64,000 nt of DNA from Echinometra lucunter (taxonomy: Eukaryota; Echinodermata; Echinoidea; Camarodonta; Echinometridae), in NCBI GenBank assembly GCA_029962745.1, contig CM057154.1:14379763-14443762 (forward strand), written 5' to 3'. Positions 1-12,300 of the stretch are shown in pieces; the first letter of the stretch is position 1; each line of letters opens with the position of its first letter. Made by a program: the position numbers and the translations under genes. The notes under the pieces were generated by a model that made no database searches, was not told where the DNA came from, and saw nothing but the letters and a program-made list of their open reading frames with translations.

Positions 1-1912
1 AGACCTTTTCCAGGTCATATTGTAAGTGAATGTACGAGGGGTGATATATTGGAATTGTATGTCTGGCTCAGATAATTTTGGTCGCTAAAATATTCAAGTC
101 GCTCTCTATATGTTAGGGTTTCGCTTACAAATATTGCCTCGAAAAAAACCCCGATTTTTTTCAGTTTTTGTTTCATCTCATTAGCATGCAGTGTGGTGTT
201 TTATATCGTTAAACAATAATTATCTCAATTCTCATGCACAATTGCTCAGTATGGACTCGGTGACAAATCGAGTATGCGGTGGTGGTTCACGACAATTCTG
301 TGTTATGTGAATGAAATGGAAACTTTATTTTTGTGATATCAAACCTGTCACTACAGCAACATAAAGGCAAAACCTCTATTGTAATGTTGAGCTATAAGAA
401 TAAACCTATCAGTAGGGAGTAAAGATTTGTCAGATTTGATTTTTTTAAATAAAATAATGTATTATCTAGCCCCTTTTGGCTCAATCGTAAGGTTATGAAA
501 TTATTGATAAAACCACATGAAACTGCTTGTGTTTCAGTCAGAAATAATTCTCGACTTTGCTGAGACTGCATCATGCGCTTATACGTAAATTTGGGGAAAT
601 ACCGCAATTTTGCATAAGTATATGTGTCATTTTTAAAAAGATATTTCATGTGGTTTGTGTTTTTATGGATTTTTTGTTCTTCCAGAGACCAACTTGCGAG
701 TATCTTACCATTCTACTCTATGGACTGCTTGCAATTTAGCAAGCGCTTTAAAAATTTTTAGGAAGAGTAGCCTAAAATACTCTATAGAGACATAACCCCG
801 GATATCCGTTAATGTTCAACATAATTATCCTCTGCTTCTATTCCACCCCCCCCCCCCCCGTTTGGCCGGAGGGCCTAGGGGGAGGGGGCTTAGAACTATC
901 AATCCTAAGATAAACTTACTTCCCTAAAAATGAAATCACTCATCGAATTATACTGCCACCGAACTTTAACTTGAAGTAGAAGGGATGTTTGAGAAAATAC
1001 ATGGGAAAAGTCAATTTGCTGCTTCTGCAAGTATCTAAACATGCTAAACGAAGGGCTGATCCGGGGATGGGGGGTGGAGGTGGTTACGAGGTCCGAACCC
1101 CCTTTTTTCCTTTTCATATTATTTAGGAGAGGGTAAATTAAGCCCTTCTTTTTGCCACCTGACCTATTTTGTTCTCAAATATTTTGAAAATAGATCCCCC
1201 ATGTTTTAAAACATCCGGAATCTGCCCCTGAGCTGTCAATAAAGGTGTCGTTAAACATGTTGGAGTGTTATACTCAGCGCTCCCAGATATTATTAGCACC
1301 AGTAGGATCAAGCGCCTCTATTGCCACTGAGATTTATCATCAGCTTTGCAGGATTAATCCAAACAAGAGGGAATTATGGATGAGATCTTAGTGCCATTAT
1401 GAGCTTATCCCATAGTCGAAGACTGAATATTTTTTCGTTAGGTTACTCATCACTAAAATTCATAACCTGTTGCTGGATCCAATGTGATTGATAATATTTT
1501 ATATTGGTAAACCGGGAATGTATTACGTGCTTATAATTTTGCTGGCAGAGCTTTCTTTCGATAAACCATGAAAGATTGTCACGAGTTTAGTCTTTGCAAT
1601 ATATGTCAGATAATATTATTATCCGATTTCACTCCCTGGTCTTAAAAAATAAAGGTCATAGAATACGCGTTTAAAGTTCTTAAAATTCGTTATACAGCTC
1701 GGTTGGGTACTTGGTTCCTAACATGTTAATTTATCTTTTATCTCCCATTTAATACTTCATATCTGTTCATCTATTTATTCATTCATTTTATCCATTCATT
1801 TGTTGATTTATTGATTCATTCTTTCTTTCATTCATTCATCTTTTTATTCATTAGTTTATTCATTTATATATTATTTGTTTGTTTATCTATTTATTTATGT
1901 CTCATTTCACAG
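1..1912. other. Upstream intron or 5' flank of the EGF-domain gene, no coding exon found
   Basis: No exon compatible with the phase of the EGF exon at 1913 was found. The stretch holds a poly(C) run near 843-860 followed by a G-rich segment, and an ATTC/ATTT-rich simple-repeat tract at about 1770-1900 just before the 3' splice site. It is probably intron, because the exon at 1913 begins in phase 1 and so needs an upstream exon. Confidence 0.5.
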
Positions 1913-2020
1913 AGACCTGCCCTATTATTGAATGTCAGAACGGTGGATCATGTGTCATATATCAGCAGAGTAGATACTGTGTATGTACTGATGACTGGAC
2001 AGGATCATTTTGTGAGCTTG
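1913..2020 (+). CDS. EGF gene exon a (EGF-like domain 1)
   Basis: Acceptor TTTCACAG, donor GTAAGT, phase 1 at both ends, 108 bp. Encodes TCPIIECQNGGSC and onward to TGSFCEL; all six EGF cysteines lie in this exon. Confidence 0.85.
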
Positions 2021-3324
2021 GTAAGTCCATATTGGCAATGAGCCTTGTAGCCATTTGATTTGATTTGATTTGATTTGATTTGATTTGATTTTTTTTTTTT
2101 TTTTTTTTTTTGGTTATTTTGATTTATTTATTTGATTTGATTTTATATTTGATGTGGTTTGATTTGACGATTTTATTCGTCAATATATTTTTTTAAGAAC
2201 GTAAAACGCATAACGTTGAGAGAATACCGTGATAGGATAACTCATGAAAGCTCATGGTTGGCTCTTGCCAATTAGGTAAAGGGCCGCACAGACCGTATGC
2301 ATTACTTATTATTTGATTTAGTAAAAATGACATAGTAATCTAAGAAAGAATATATGTACACTATTAATATTCTCCTTATATTTTGATTTCCGTTTTGGAA
2401 GTCTTGAAATCAACTAGTTCCGTAAATGTTCGGTATCTGTTTTTACACAGGGATTCAGAACTGTGATCCTAATCCGTGTAAGAATAATGCGTTCTGTGCT
2501 AAGATAGGAGGCGAGACCACTTGTTACTGTCCGCGAGGATTCCGAGGAGAATTCTGTGAAACAAGTAAGTCTTCTAGGACCATTTTCATTCCTATCAAGG
2601 GTGGAGTTGGGGAGGGAGTACTTCCGGATCATGACCTCCCTTGAAATCAAAGTGTACATTGTGTAGATAGTCGATGCCCCCTGGGGAAGGGAAAACTGAT
2701 TAATTAAGCCATTGAGAAAACTCTGTAATTCTGTGGATTAATTCGCACTTAATACACCATTTTTAAGGCTGACGCCCCGATATTGCAGTGCTTATGACAG
2801 GAAATATACGCTACATCATCAATATAATCTGCATCTAGATCGACTATACTGAAAATGTGGTTTTGTCAAATATCATGTCGGAATATATATTTTGAAAAGT
2901 AGTGAAAGTGGAAAATTCATAAAAATTTTTCTCAAAATTTATGAAAAGTTTTCTAACTCAAAATAATTGACTTTCCTTGGAATAATTTAGTGCACAATAA
3001 ATTGCTAGGAATTCGACTGTTGATTCGTAAAGATAATCAGAGATCTTAAACTTACAGCAATAAACGTTGATTCACTTTTGGAATGTCAAAGAAGAATTCT
3101 TTTAATGCCTTTGAAATCCGATTTCATGTTTGAAGTAAGGATATGTGTTAGCCAAATATAATACTAGATTTTGACATCAAAGTGATTTTTTATAACCTCT
3201 CGACTTTCTCCCTATCGCAGTGATCATCAATTTCAACATCTACAGCTCAGCGAATAATCACCAACCTGGTCTGTATCTTATTTTCTCTGGAATATTACTG
3301 CAGTTGTTTGTCCTTTTCTTATAA
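1913..3324 (+). CDS. EGF-like domain protein with GPI-anchor-like C-terminus (3' end of gene; 5' part outside window)
   Basis: Three exons join in phase: 1913-2020, 2451-2564 and 3221-3324 (TAA at 3322). The first two each encode one six-cysteine EGF-like domain with identical spacing (C-x4-C-x5-C-x8-C-x-C-x8-C) and are flanked by phase-1 introns, as is usual for shuffled extracellular modules. The last exon encodes about 16 polar residues containing SSAN, then about 18 hydrophobic residues that run to the stop with no cytoplasmic tail. That is the layout of a GPI-attachment signal, although a short tail-anchored membrane segment is possible. The first exon begins in phase 1, so the gene continues upstream of any exon I can see. 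Neither EGF domain shows the calcium-binding consensus. I do not recognise the specific family. The protein is probably secreted or on the cell surface. Confidence 0.8.
2053..2112. repeat. (TTGAT)n microsatellite followed by poly(T)
   Basis: About seven TTGAT units run into a T tract of about 25 bases, in the intron between the two EGF exons. Confidence 0.9.
2451..2564 (+). CDS. EGF gene exon b (EGF-like domain 2)
   Basis: Acceptor TTTACACAG, donor GTAAGTC, phase 1-1, 114 bp. Encodes GIQNCDPNPCKNNAFC through FRGEFCET with the same cysteine spacing as the preceding domain. Confidence 0.87.
3221..3324 (+). CDS. EGF gene terminal coding exon (linker plus hydrophobic tail)
   Basis: Acceptor CCCTATCGCAG follows a pyrimidine tract. 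Entered in phase 1, the frame runs MIINFNIYSSANNHQP and then a hydrophobic stretch ending LFVLFL-stop. A possible donor (GTCTGT at 3289) is weak. Reading through to the TAA is preferred because a poly(A) signal lies about 100 bases downstream. Confidence 0.7.
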
Positions 3325-3420
3325 ACCTTGATCTCAAACCACTAGTCATTGACTGATCTTTTTACTAACTGAAATTTTAAAACTATGTTAATGAACTGAA
3401 ACAATGAATTGAAACACAAT

Positions 3421-3426
3421 AATAAA
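3421..3426 (+). promoter_or_regulatory. Poly(A) signal AATAAA of the EGF-domain gene
   Basis: Canonical hexamer 97 bases after the stop codon of the EGF gene. Confidence 0.65.
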
Positions 3427-3805
3427 ACGATGAATTATGTGAGACATTTTAGAGCCACGAAGCGCTATATGAGCGCCCAGTCGAGGAGGATACCGGCGCT
3501 ATACAGGAAGCCATCCTCTTCATCATCGTCATCATCTTCGTCGATGTCGTTGTCATCAATATCTTGCAGTGAAGTGTATTGACCAATGATAGAGCCTCAA
3601 ATGGAGATGTCAGCGGGCAGCGCGCGGTGGTGGTATTGAATGGTATTTAAATGTCATGTACTCATCAAGCTGGCGGTAACATTCAGAGAAAATCCTTGAA
3701 TTCTATAAACTTTGAGCAGAGATGGATGGATTCCACTTAGAGTTGACTGAGATTATTTGAATTTATTATAGAAGATGCAAACTTAGTAAGCATATCAAGA
3801 GACCA

Positions 3806-3954
3806 GGGCCCCGTCTTACGAAGAGTTGTGAATGATTCAAATGGATCCTAACTTTGAGACTGATCTCAACCCATATCTCTTAAGAGCGGAGTTGAGATCG
3901 GTCTCAAAGTTCGATCGATTTGAATCAATCGCAACTCTTCGTAAAACGGGGCCC
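3806..3954. mobile_element. Palindromic MITE with GGGCCCC ends
   Basis: The two ends read GGGCCCCGTCTTACGAAGAG and, inverted, GGGCCCCGTTTTACGAAGAG. Pairing continues into GTTGNNATTGATTCAAAT and GATC-rich inner arms, so nearly the whole 149 bp can fold back. Confidence 0.8.
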
Positions 3955-4017
3955 AGTTGTAACAGTAGCAATTTTATGGCACCTTTCCCACCTGATAAGA
4001 AAAGATAAAACTACCGT

Positions 4018-4267
4018 CAGGGGCGGCGCTGCAGGAGGGGCAGGGGGCGGTCGCCCCTATCATTTTTCAAGTGATTAAAAAAAAGGAAGAAAAAGAAGAG
4101 AAAAAAAAGAGGAGGAAGAAGATAGAAGTATATGGGGAAAGAGAGGGGTGGGCATGAAACTATACATAATACCCCTATTTGTTCATTTCAAACGTAAATA
4201 AACTCACCTGGGTCATCTTCCCCCCCCCCCCCCCCCCTCCAATCAAAATGCCCTTGGGCCGCCCCTG
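4018..4267. mobile_element. hAT-like MITE with CAGGGGCGGC ends
   Basis: Perfect 10-bp terminal inverted repeats, CAGGGGCGGC and GCCGCCCCTG, enclose 250 bp that includes an A/G-rich tract and a poly(C) run. CAGGGGC-type ends are typical of hAT non-autonomous elements. The flanks share only ACTA, so the target duplication is unclear. Confidence 0.65.
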
Positions 4268-6691
4268 ACTATACAGTAACTGTAGTCAACTGTTGATGTC
4301 AAATTTTCTGATCAGTGCATTTTGATCAGAAGTTAAAACTAACAAAAGTATGTCTTATTTTTTTACAACTCACCGAGGCTGAATAATGATTATGATTCCT
4401 TTGATACACTTTAAAGATCTCGAAATAGTTATGTGGAATCGGTTTCATATTCTCATTAGATCGTTTTTAACGTATATATCTCTCTAGACATTGTGGTCTA
4501 ATATCAAAGAACTTTCTGAGCTTCAAAATAGGCCAAACGATCTCTTCATCTTTACACCTTGTGATTTTAACCAAACATGATTTATGAAAATATCTCTATG
4601 ATTTTTTCATTATGGAATGAGGTTTTTATAAGATTGAAAGCTTTGAATAAATATGTTGTTATAGATAATAGGCAGTGGTATGATTCAGTGTCTTAGACTG
4701 AACAAGTGTGAGCCTCCCTCTGTAAATAATAACGAACGTGCCAGGATCTTTTTTTACAGGAAAAAAAAACAAGATTCATTGATTTGATTTGATTACTCAT
4801 ACTCATCTCAGTCTTTTCTTGGTACAATTGTATAACGAGAATTCCATACTTGTGCTGGATACGGGATGTCTTAGAAGAAAATGCAACGAGAGTTTAATAA
4901 TCAATATTTCAAAAAGTACGATACCATTCCCACTGGAAATTTGTAAGTAATCAGTCTGTCCTAAATTTTGAGCAAAATTCACAGGGATCTATTACAGCTA
5001 AAACCCTGCAAAGTTACGATTGTTTTGATAAAACGTTGAATGCAATTTTTTTATTTTATTTATTTTTTTGTCACAATGTTCATGGAGACAGGTAACATTT
5101 ATAACATTCAAAAAATGTTGTTTTACAAAAACAATCATAACTTAGTACTTTTAATTTATATCCTCGAGAAGTTTTGCACAAAATTTATTGGATACTGCTA
5201 CAATACTATATCTAAGAAATTTGATTGATGATGATCATGTAATTTTTAAGGTATTACCAATACGAAACCCGTTATATTTTTTTCTGAGACAATCCCCGCA
5301 TCAGTAAAAATACGTTATTACATCACTAGAAACTTATTTTGGTGTTTCTGTTTATATCTCCATCTTAAATAACAGGAAAGTACATTGTCATATGAACATT
5401 ATCTAATCAAAAGTCCTTTTATACATTGCTCTGACTCAGGGGTTCTGTAATGCCGCATTTTAAAAATTTGTGTTTGATAAATCTATGATTCTGCCTTGGT
5501 TTAAATAATTGATTCTTTAATGCTTCTCTTTAATTTGTGTATTAGTCCTTTGAACTGTAAACAAATTTCATTTAGTTATACCAATCACGTTGTAAATGTA
5601 TAGCAGAAAAAAACTGTAAGTTCATGTGAAGAATTTATTGCAATTTATTCAGCATCCCACAAATTAGCTTTATTTCAAGTTACTTCATTTTTCTGGCTTT
5701 ACTTTTGTATCTTTTTATATGGCAATATAGAATTTCCCTCTCTTTATTTTATCTTTACATTAGAAATTAAATTCATGCTATTCTATATTTCTACGTCCTA
5801 AATGTTTTACTTCACTATCCATCTATACTTTTTTATGCTTCAGAAGTATCGTATATCATTTTATCAAACTTGGTAATATGTATGATAATGTAATATTTTT
5901 ATTGGCTTATATAAGAATATGCAAGTTATTATTCTTCTTAAAGATTTCAAAGAAAGATTGTAAATATAATTACGTAGTTTCGCTAAGCACTTATGTGTTG
6001 ATATTTTGATAAAAGAAATTTCAGTCTTTGAGAATGCGTTGAGTTTCATCATTTTGCATTATGTGCATGAATGTCATAAGTGTGAAGTAGAGAGGCATAG
6101 TTTGTTCCAGCTAGTTTCCTGACGATAAAGACTTATTTCATTCTCATGTGGTTCAGTTATTGTGTGAAGGTGGGTGCTTGTAAGAAAGGGAGATAGGAAG
6201 AGGTGGGGGGGGGGGGAAGGGAGCCATTAGTCCTATAATTGCATTGACTACCAAGGGCAATTGTTAGGGTGTGGTGGATGTGATTTTGATGGTATTGGGG
6301 AAAGAAAAGGGAAAGATCGATGATAGACATGATGATCACAATATTACCATGAGCGTCGGCAATGATACTCTTCTGATAAAACGATGATTTATCAGATCAT
6401 TTAGAACATCCCCTAATAAAGGCCCTTTTCATGTTAATTCAAGTTTCTGAGATTAGTGGCATATAGCCTATACTTCGTGTCTTACTATTTGTGATGGAGA
6501 ATTTTACATCAAAAAATACATAGGCCAATTCAGATTTCAAAAAAATCATATGTAGCGCAGAATTTTCCATGTTCCAAGTTAAGTCTTAGAGACAGATTAA
6601 AATGATAAATGGTGAGAGATGAACGAAAGGAAAGGTATTTCTTCGACCAAAATAAGAAATTACAGTGCTAATAACAGAAAAATGTCGGTCA

Positions 6692-6714
6692 ACCCCCCCC
6701 CCCCCCCCCCCCCC
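6692..6714. repeat. Poly(C) homopolymer run
   Basis: An uninterrupted C tract of about 23 bases, the longest of many such runs in the window. Confidence 0.9.
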
Positions 6715-6894
6715 ACATGCTCATCACCTTTATTAGCATACTTCTCTTTTATACGATCCATGATAAAAAAAAATGTTTTTGGTAAATTTGAATAGGATCC
6801 AGGTTATTTTTCTCCGTTCTGTGTTCTTCTCCGTTTGAAATTTCTCTTACACTTTGGGGTTTAGATGTGCATTTAACTCACCTAAGAGATACCC

Positions 6895-7130
6895 CCTTTC
6901 TCTGTCTCTCTCTCTCTTTTCTCTCTCCTCATGCCAATTTTCCTCTTTCCTCCTCAGATTCCCTCGTTATCCGCATTCATCTTTTTCTCTCTCTCTTCCA
7001 CTCAGTCTCTCTTCCTTCCTTCCTTCCTTCCTCCTTTCCCCTTCGCCTTCTCTCCCTCTCCTTATTCTCTTTCCCTCTTCTCTTTCCCCCTTTCTTTGTC
7101 TGTCTCGCAGTCTCGAACTTGCTTTGCTTT
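6895..7130. repeat. CT-rich low-complexity tract
   Basis: Pyrimidine-rich sequence with (CT)n and CCTT runs. Open frames across it are Ser/Leu/Phe-rich artefacts. Confidence 0.85.
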
Positions 7131-8185
7131 CCCCATCCCTTCATTCTGCCCTGAACATGGCTAGGTTTTGCTTATTTCTTTCTTCTTTTTTTTTTCCTAT
7201 ATGCATATTATTTCCTATATGCATATTATTCACATACATTGAGAGGAGTTAATGAAATGATTTTAGAAATAAAAATGGGGAAAGAAAAGGAATGAATAAA
7301 GACAAGTATCCAAATAAGAAATAAGAAGTGGAAAAGAAATTGTAAAGAATAATACAAGCCCAAGAAGAACCCACCCCCCCAAAAAAAAAAAACCGAAAAA
7401 ACAAGAAGGAGAGTAGATGAAGGTGAAATAGGTAATAAGGATTAGGCAATAAATAATACATGTCGTAGGAAAAGGGAGAATGCAGACTGCTCGTATTTCC
7501 ATTACATGTATTATGCATTAACAACTTTGTAAACATACATGACAGGTATCTACATCTCCAAATCACAAGTTTAAGCTATGGAGCTCAAACAACAGCAAAT
7601 ATATCATCAACATATTTAGTCTCTTTTTCTTCTTTCTGTTTTTCTCTTAACATAAATAGACACTACCATAACAGAAAAGTACAGCAGAATATCTAGTTCC
7701 TTGTTTTATTTTAAAAAGTGCAAAGTTTCAGCACCTCATAAAACATGGATCTACATGTATGTACAAAAAGAACATTGGTGGATAGTTCTACCACACTTTT
7801 CTATGGCAACACTATACTGTCTGCAATAAGCAATGTAACAACTGTCATGCCCTGGCAAAGCTCTACAGAATCATGCAGGAAAGAAGGAAAATTGTATTTT
7901 GAAACATTCTTCAAATGAGATCCATACTTTTTAAATTGATTCCTGATGATTTTCTTGAATCAAAACCACTGTTGAATGAAATGTTTTTGATTTAAATACA
8001 TATTTTCTTAAGTGCTCTAGAAGAGCAAAAAGTAAAGAATAGTCAGCATGATATTCTCTTCCCTGCTGTGTATTGATTCCTAGATTATGCACACTTCAGT
8101 CAATTAATATTGAAAGACCTATCTTATGGTGCAGCATGAAAGGCACTATGTAACAAGATGACAAGATACTGGAGCAAAGTCATAT

Positions 8186-8359
8186 GGGGTGTTGCAAGAA
8201 AGTTGCAATTGATTGCAAGTTGCAACTGATTGTCACTGGCCAATCAAAATCATTGTTGCATGCATGTCTTCTTAAAAGGGCAGACCCTGAGCCAATCAGA
8301 ATGGTTGTTTCAAAATTAGCAATTATTTGCAATTGATTGCAACTTTCTTGCAACACCCC
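8186..8359. mobile_element. Palindromic MITE (GGGGTGTTGCAAGAAAG ends)
   Basis: Left end GGGGTGTTGCAAGAAAGTTG and its near-exact reverse complement at 8341-8359 bound 174 bp. Inner arms repeat TTGCAATTGATTGCAA, so the element folds into one long hairpin. Confidence 0.85.
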
Positions 8360-8559
8360 TAGAGTGACAGCAAGAGTACTACTGGATTCCTTTCAAGTTA
8401 AACTTCTCTTCATCATTTCTTTGATGTTAGAGCTATTTATGACAATGGTTCATGGGTGTTAAGGGGGGGGGGGAGGGGGGAACACATCCCCCAAACTTTT
8501 GTGGGGGACACAATAGGGCATGTCCCCCCCCCCCCCCAAAAAAAAAAAAAAAAAAAAAA

Positions 8560-8740
8560 AAAAATTAAGCTGATGACCCTTTTTCTTTTTCTTTTTTTTT
8601 TTGTCTGCAAATTTGTGTGTATGTCCCCTCAAAATTTTAGACCCAGGACCTTTTTTGGCTTGTCAGCAAATTTTTGGTGTATCTCCCCCTAAAAATTTTA
8701 AGCTGAGAACCCTTTTTTTTTAGTGTCCCCTTAAAATATC
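8560..8740. repeat. Short tandem repeat of about 70 bp, 2-3 units
   Basis: Units share CTGAnnACCCTTTTT, then CAGCAAATTTnTGTGTAT, then CCCCTnAAAATTTTA. It follows G, C and A homopolymer runs at 8462-8563. Confidence 0.6.
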
Positions 8741-9255
8741 AAACAGATTGACACCCCTGCACTGGTTACATCAAAGACACAATGTTAAACATTCATTGGA
8801 CAAGACAGATTGGGTACAAATGAGGCTTGTTCACACATGAAGCGGCAAATCTCTGCTAAACCTCCATATTTTTTTTTTATGTGTAAGTGAATGATATACG
8901 AGGGGGCAAAAAAATCCCCCAAAGCACTGAGGCAAAATTAATATCTTCTGCATCCTGGAGAATTCTTATAAAGTTAGCACAAAATATGACATCACATTCA
9001 CAAGTTTGGACAACTTGTGTGCAAAACTCTCTTAAATTTCAGTGTTTGCTTGTTAATACACATCTCATACTCATAAGTGGCGAGGTTTACCGCACCATAT
9101 GTGAACAGCAAAAAAAAATTGCGGGGAAGGGGGGTTGCCACAGGGGTTTGCTGAGGGGGTTTCCTGATAAATATCTGAATGAGCTTTTAGGATTGTGGTA
9201 GCTTAACAATTAGGAAAAAAATGAAAGGACACGGAATGATCTTAGATTGGTTGTA

Positions 9256-9339
9256 TCAGCAGAAGTCTAATGAGAATGCCTTGTAGCCAAAGTTTGTGTA
9301 GACATCAATCTTAGAACTTGCCCCTGATGAACACAGAAC
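9256..9339 (-). CDS. THOC6: THOC6 coding exon 13 (terminal)
   Basis: Acceptor CTTCTTCAG; encodes VLCSSGASSKIDVYTNFGYK, then AFSLDFC and TGA at 9256-9258. Matches the conserved THOC6 C-terminus. Confidence 0.95.
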   Translation of the reverse strand, partial: VLCSSGASSKIDVYTNFGYKAFSLDFC

Positions 9340-12300
9340 CTGAAGAAGAGAAGAAAAAGAATGATAATAGCTTTTCGTAGGGCTTCATGAAATTCAATAA
9401 AAGATTACCTTTAAATCACAGCTGGCGAAGGAAAAAAACTTGAAACAGCTTTTCGACAAAATGGCTATACTGGAAAAACTACTCAGACAAATGGGGCAAA
9501 TACTGACTGGTAAGTGGAAGAAAACAGATGTTGGATAAACACAAACTGTTCACTGGATCAAAATGTTCACTAAAAAAGCTAGACTATACTTCAGTCATTC
9601 AAACAAGACCTACCCCAACCTTCCTCTCATATGAATGGCCCAAAATTAGGCGATTTGGAGTAAATGTGGTGTCTTATTGCTGGTGTGAATGAGGTATAAT
9701 TACCTATTGAACAAACTGTTAATTTCATTTTTCTTTTCTTTTTTTTTTCATTTTATTTTCATTTCAACATGAATCATTGGCATTAGTCAAAGTCTGTTTT
9801 TCAGAAAGTCTGTACATATAAACGCTTTTATAATATAAATGATAAAATGCAATACCGATAAAACATACAAAGAACAGCAACAAAGAAGATAAAATCAATT
9901 AAGTGAAATAAAAACAAAATTATCTAAGAAATGAGTGCAGTTAATGTATAACAAGGCAAACGCCAAGCGTTGTCTCGCCTGCATATTGCAGTCATGAAGA
10001 GTCTGCATGTCAAAACTATGCTATATGACTTCTGAGGCTGTCAGCAGTTTAGGGGGTGAATTGTGGTTCTGACAGTTTACATATGCAATAATGGTATAGG
10101 CCTACTTTATCCCTAGGAAATCAGATAACACTAAGAATGCTGTTAATACTATGAAGCTATAATTATTTCCATGCAAGTAAGGAAATGAATGTTAGTGAAA
10201 AAGAATGTAACTGATAATAATGTGAGTAAAATTGTAAAATTAAATTAATTATTAAGGTGTTATGGCAAACTTATTGTTTGAAAAATGGTATGAATTTGGT
10301 GATTCCACGTCAAAGCTATAGAAAGTTATTAGGTGTACAACATAGCACAGTGCCAGTTATGAAAAGTTCATTGACCTTTGACCTTTGACCTTAATCAAAT
10401 TCAACTCACATTCGAACTTGACCTGCACCTTCAAGAGATGGACCTCTCATATGAATTTGGCAATCCTACCTCGAAGGTATAGAAAGTTATTGTGTGTACA
10501 ACATAGCACAGTGCCAGTCATGGAAAGTTCATTGACCTTTGACCTCTGACCTTATTCAAATTCAACTCATACTCAAACTTGACCTGTGCCTTCAAGAGAT
10601 GTACCTCTGGTATAAATTTGGTGATCCCACCTCGAAGCTATAGAAAGTTATTGTGTGTACAACACAGCACAGTGCCAGTCATGGAAAGTTCATTGACCTT
10701 TGACCTTTGACCTTAATCAAATTCAACTCACATTCGAACTTGACCTGCACCTTCAAGAGATGGACCTCTTGTATGAATTTGGCAATCCTACCTCGAAGGT
10801 ATAAAAAGTTATTGTGTGTACAATATAGCACAGTGCCAGTCATGGAAAGTTCATTGACCTTTGACCTTTGACCTTATTCAAATTCGACTCATATTCGAAC
10901 TTGACCTGCGCCTTCAAGAGATGGACCTCTGGTATGAATTTGGTGATTCCACGTCAAAGCTATAGAAAGTTATTAGGTGTACAACATAGCACAGTGCCAG
11001 TTATGAAAAGTTCATTGACCTTTGACCTTTGACCTTAATCAAATTCAACTCACATTCGAACTTGACCTGCACCTTCAAGAGATGGACCTCTCATATGAAT
11101 TTGGCAATCCTACCTCGAAGGTATAGAAAGTTATTGTGTGTACAACATAGCACAGTGCCAGTCATGGAAAGTTCATTGACCTTTGACCTATGACCTTAAT
11201 CAAATTCAACTCACATTCGAACTTGACCTGCACCTTCAAGAGATGGACCTCTTGTATGAATTTGGCAATCCTACCTCGAAGGTATAAAAAGTTATTGTGT
11301 GTACAATATAGCACAGTGCCAGTCATGGAAAGTTCATTGACCTTTGACCTTTGACCTTATTCAAATTCGACTCATATTCGAACTTGACCTGCGCCTTCAA
11401 GAGATGGACCTCTGGTATGAATTTGGTGATCCCACCTTAAAGCTATAGAAAGTTATTGGGTGTACAACACAATTGTTGACGACGACGCCGACGCCGCCGA
11501 CGACGCCGACGACGACGCCTACGCCGACACCGGAAATAGTGATACCTATGTCTCGCTCCGCTACGCAGGCGAGACAAAAACGGCAAACATTGATTGGAGC
11601 AAAACTGAGTAGGCACTAATTGCACAAATTATTGCACAGATTGCGAACAGTACAAGAGGCATGAGAGAGAGAGAGAGAGAGATAGAAAGTAAAACATCAG
11701 AGAAAGAGGCACAGGGGTAGAGGGAAATAGTGGGAGGGGAGAAAACAAAAAGGAAGAAAAATGGGCAAGAGAGAGATAGAAGAAAGAACCAAATGGATTG
11801 GATGAACTGATGTTAGATCAAATTATATCAGACTGTACGTTGGGCTTGGCTTACATGGCCATTGAACAGTCATTTATCATACCTTGTGTGCCTCTGACTC
11901 TGTGTTAATGACTACACTGTAAACATCCATAGCTGTACATGGCGTGATCAGTTTGGAATCACCATTCACATGCCAATGGTAGATGTTAGAGGATGTTCCT
12001 GCTGAGATCACCTAAATCCAACAAAACATAAAGAGGGCATGATGGATCGGTAGTAGAACAGAGGTCTCCATGACCACACATCCGGGGGTTGAAAATAAGT
12101 CAATGCACAAGTAGTTGGATTAAATGAATCATTAAACAATTATAATCATAGGCAAATACAATTCTAACAATTGCAGTAAAAGAATGAATTATCCATCAAA
12201 GTAAATGGATGTGATTTCCTTTTCATCAAACTCACGCATACATCCAAAAAGTTTTTTTCTTAATAAGTCATACTGAGTTAAGTGAAAACACCTGTAGCAT

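Larger units (their letters stand above)
3427..9255. other. Intergenic region between tail-to-tail genes, including the probable THOC6 3'UTR
   Basis: No supported gene. It holds two inverted-repeat elements (3806-3954, 8186-8359), a hAT-like element (4018-4267), poly(C) runs at about 4220, 6692 and 8524, a CT-rich tract (about 6895-7130) and a roughly 70-bp tandem repeat (about 8560-8740). A minus-strand AATAAA (TTTATT near 7705) could end the THOC6 transcript, but no end can be fixed by eye. The part from about 4300 to 6100 is plain AT-rich DNA. Confidence 0.7.

Noticed and set aside
1..21. Possible exon end before GTAAGTG at the window start
   Set aside because: Joining it in the phase required by the next EGF exon creates a stop codon at the junction (T plus AG), and too little sequence is visible.
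3453..3590. Possible extra EGF-gene exon encoding a hydrophobic ATC/GTC-rich tail
   Set aside because: It lies after the poly(A) signal, the phase-compatible frame hits a stop almost at once, and the hydrophobic stretch comes from a TCATCG trinucleotide repeat.
6854..7502. Ser/Leu/Phe-rich ORFs on both strands
   Set aside because: Low-complexity CT-rich sequence and A/G-rich sequence; no splice or homology support.
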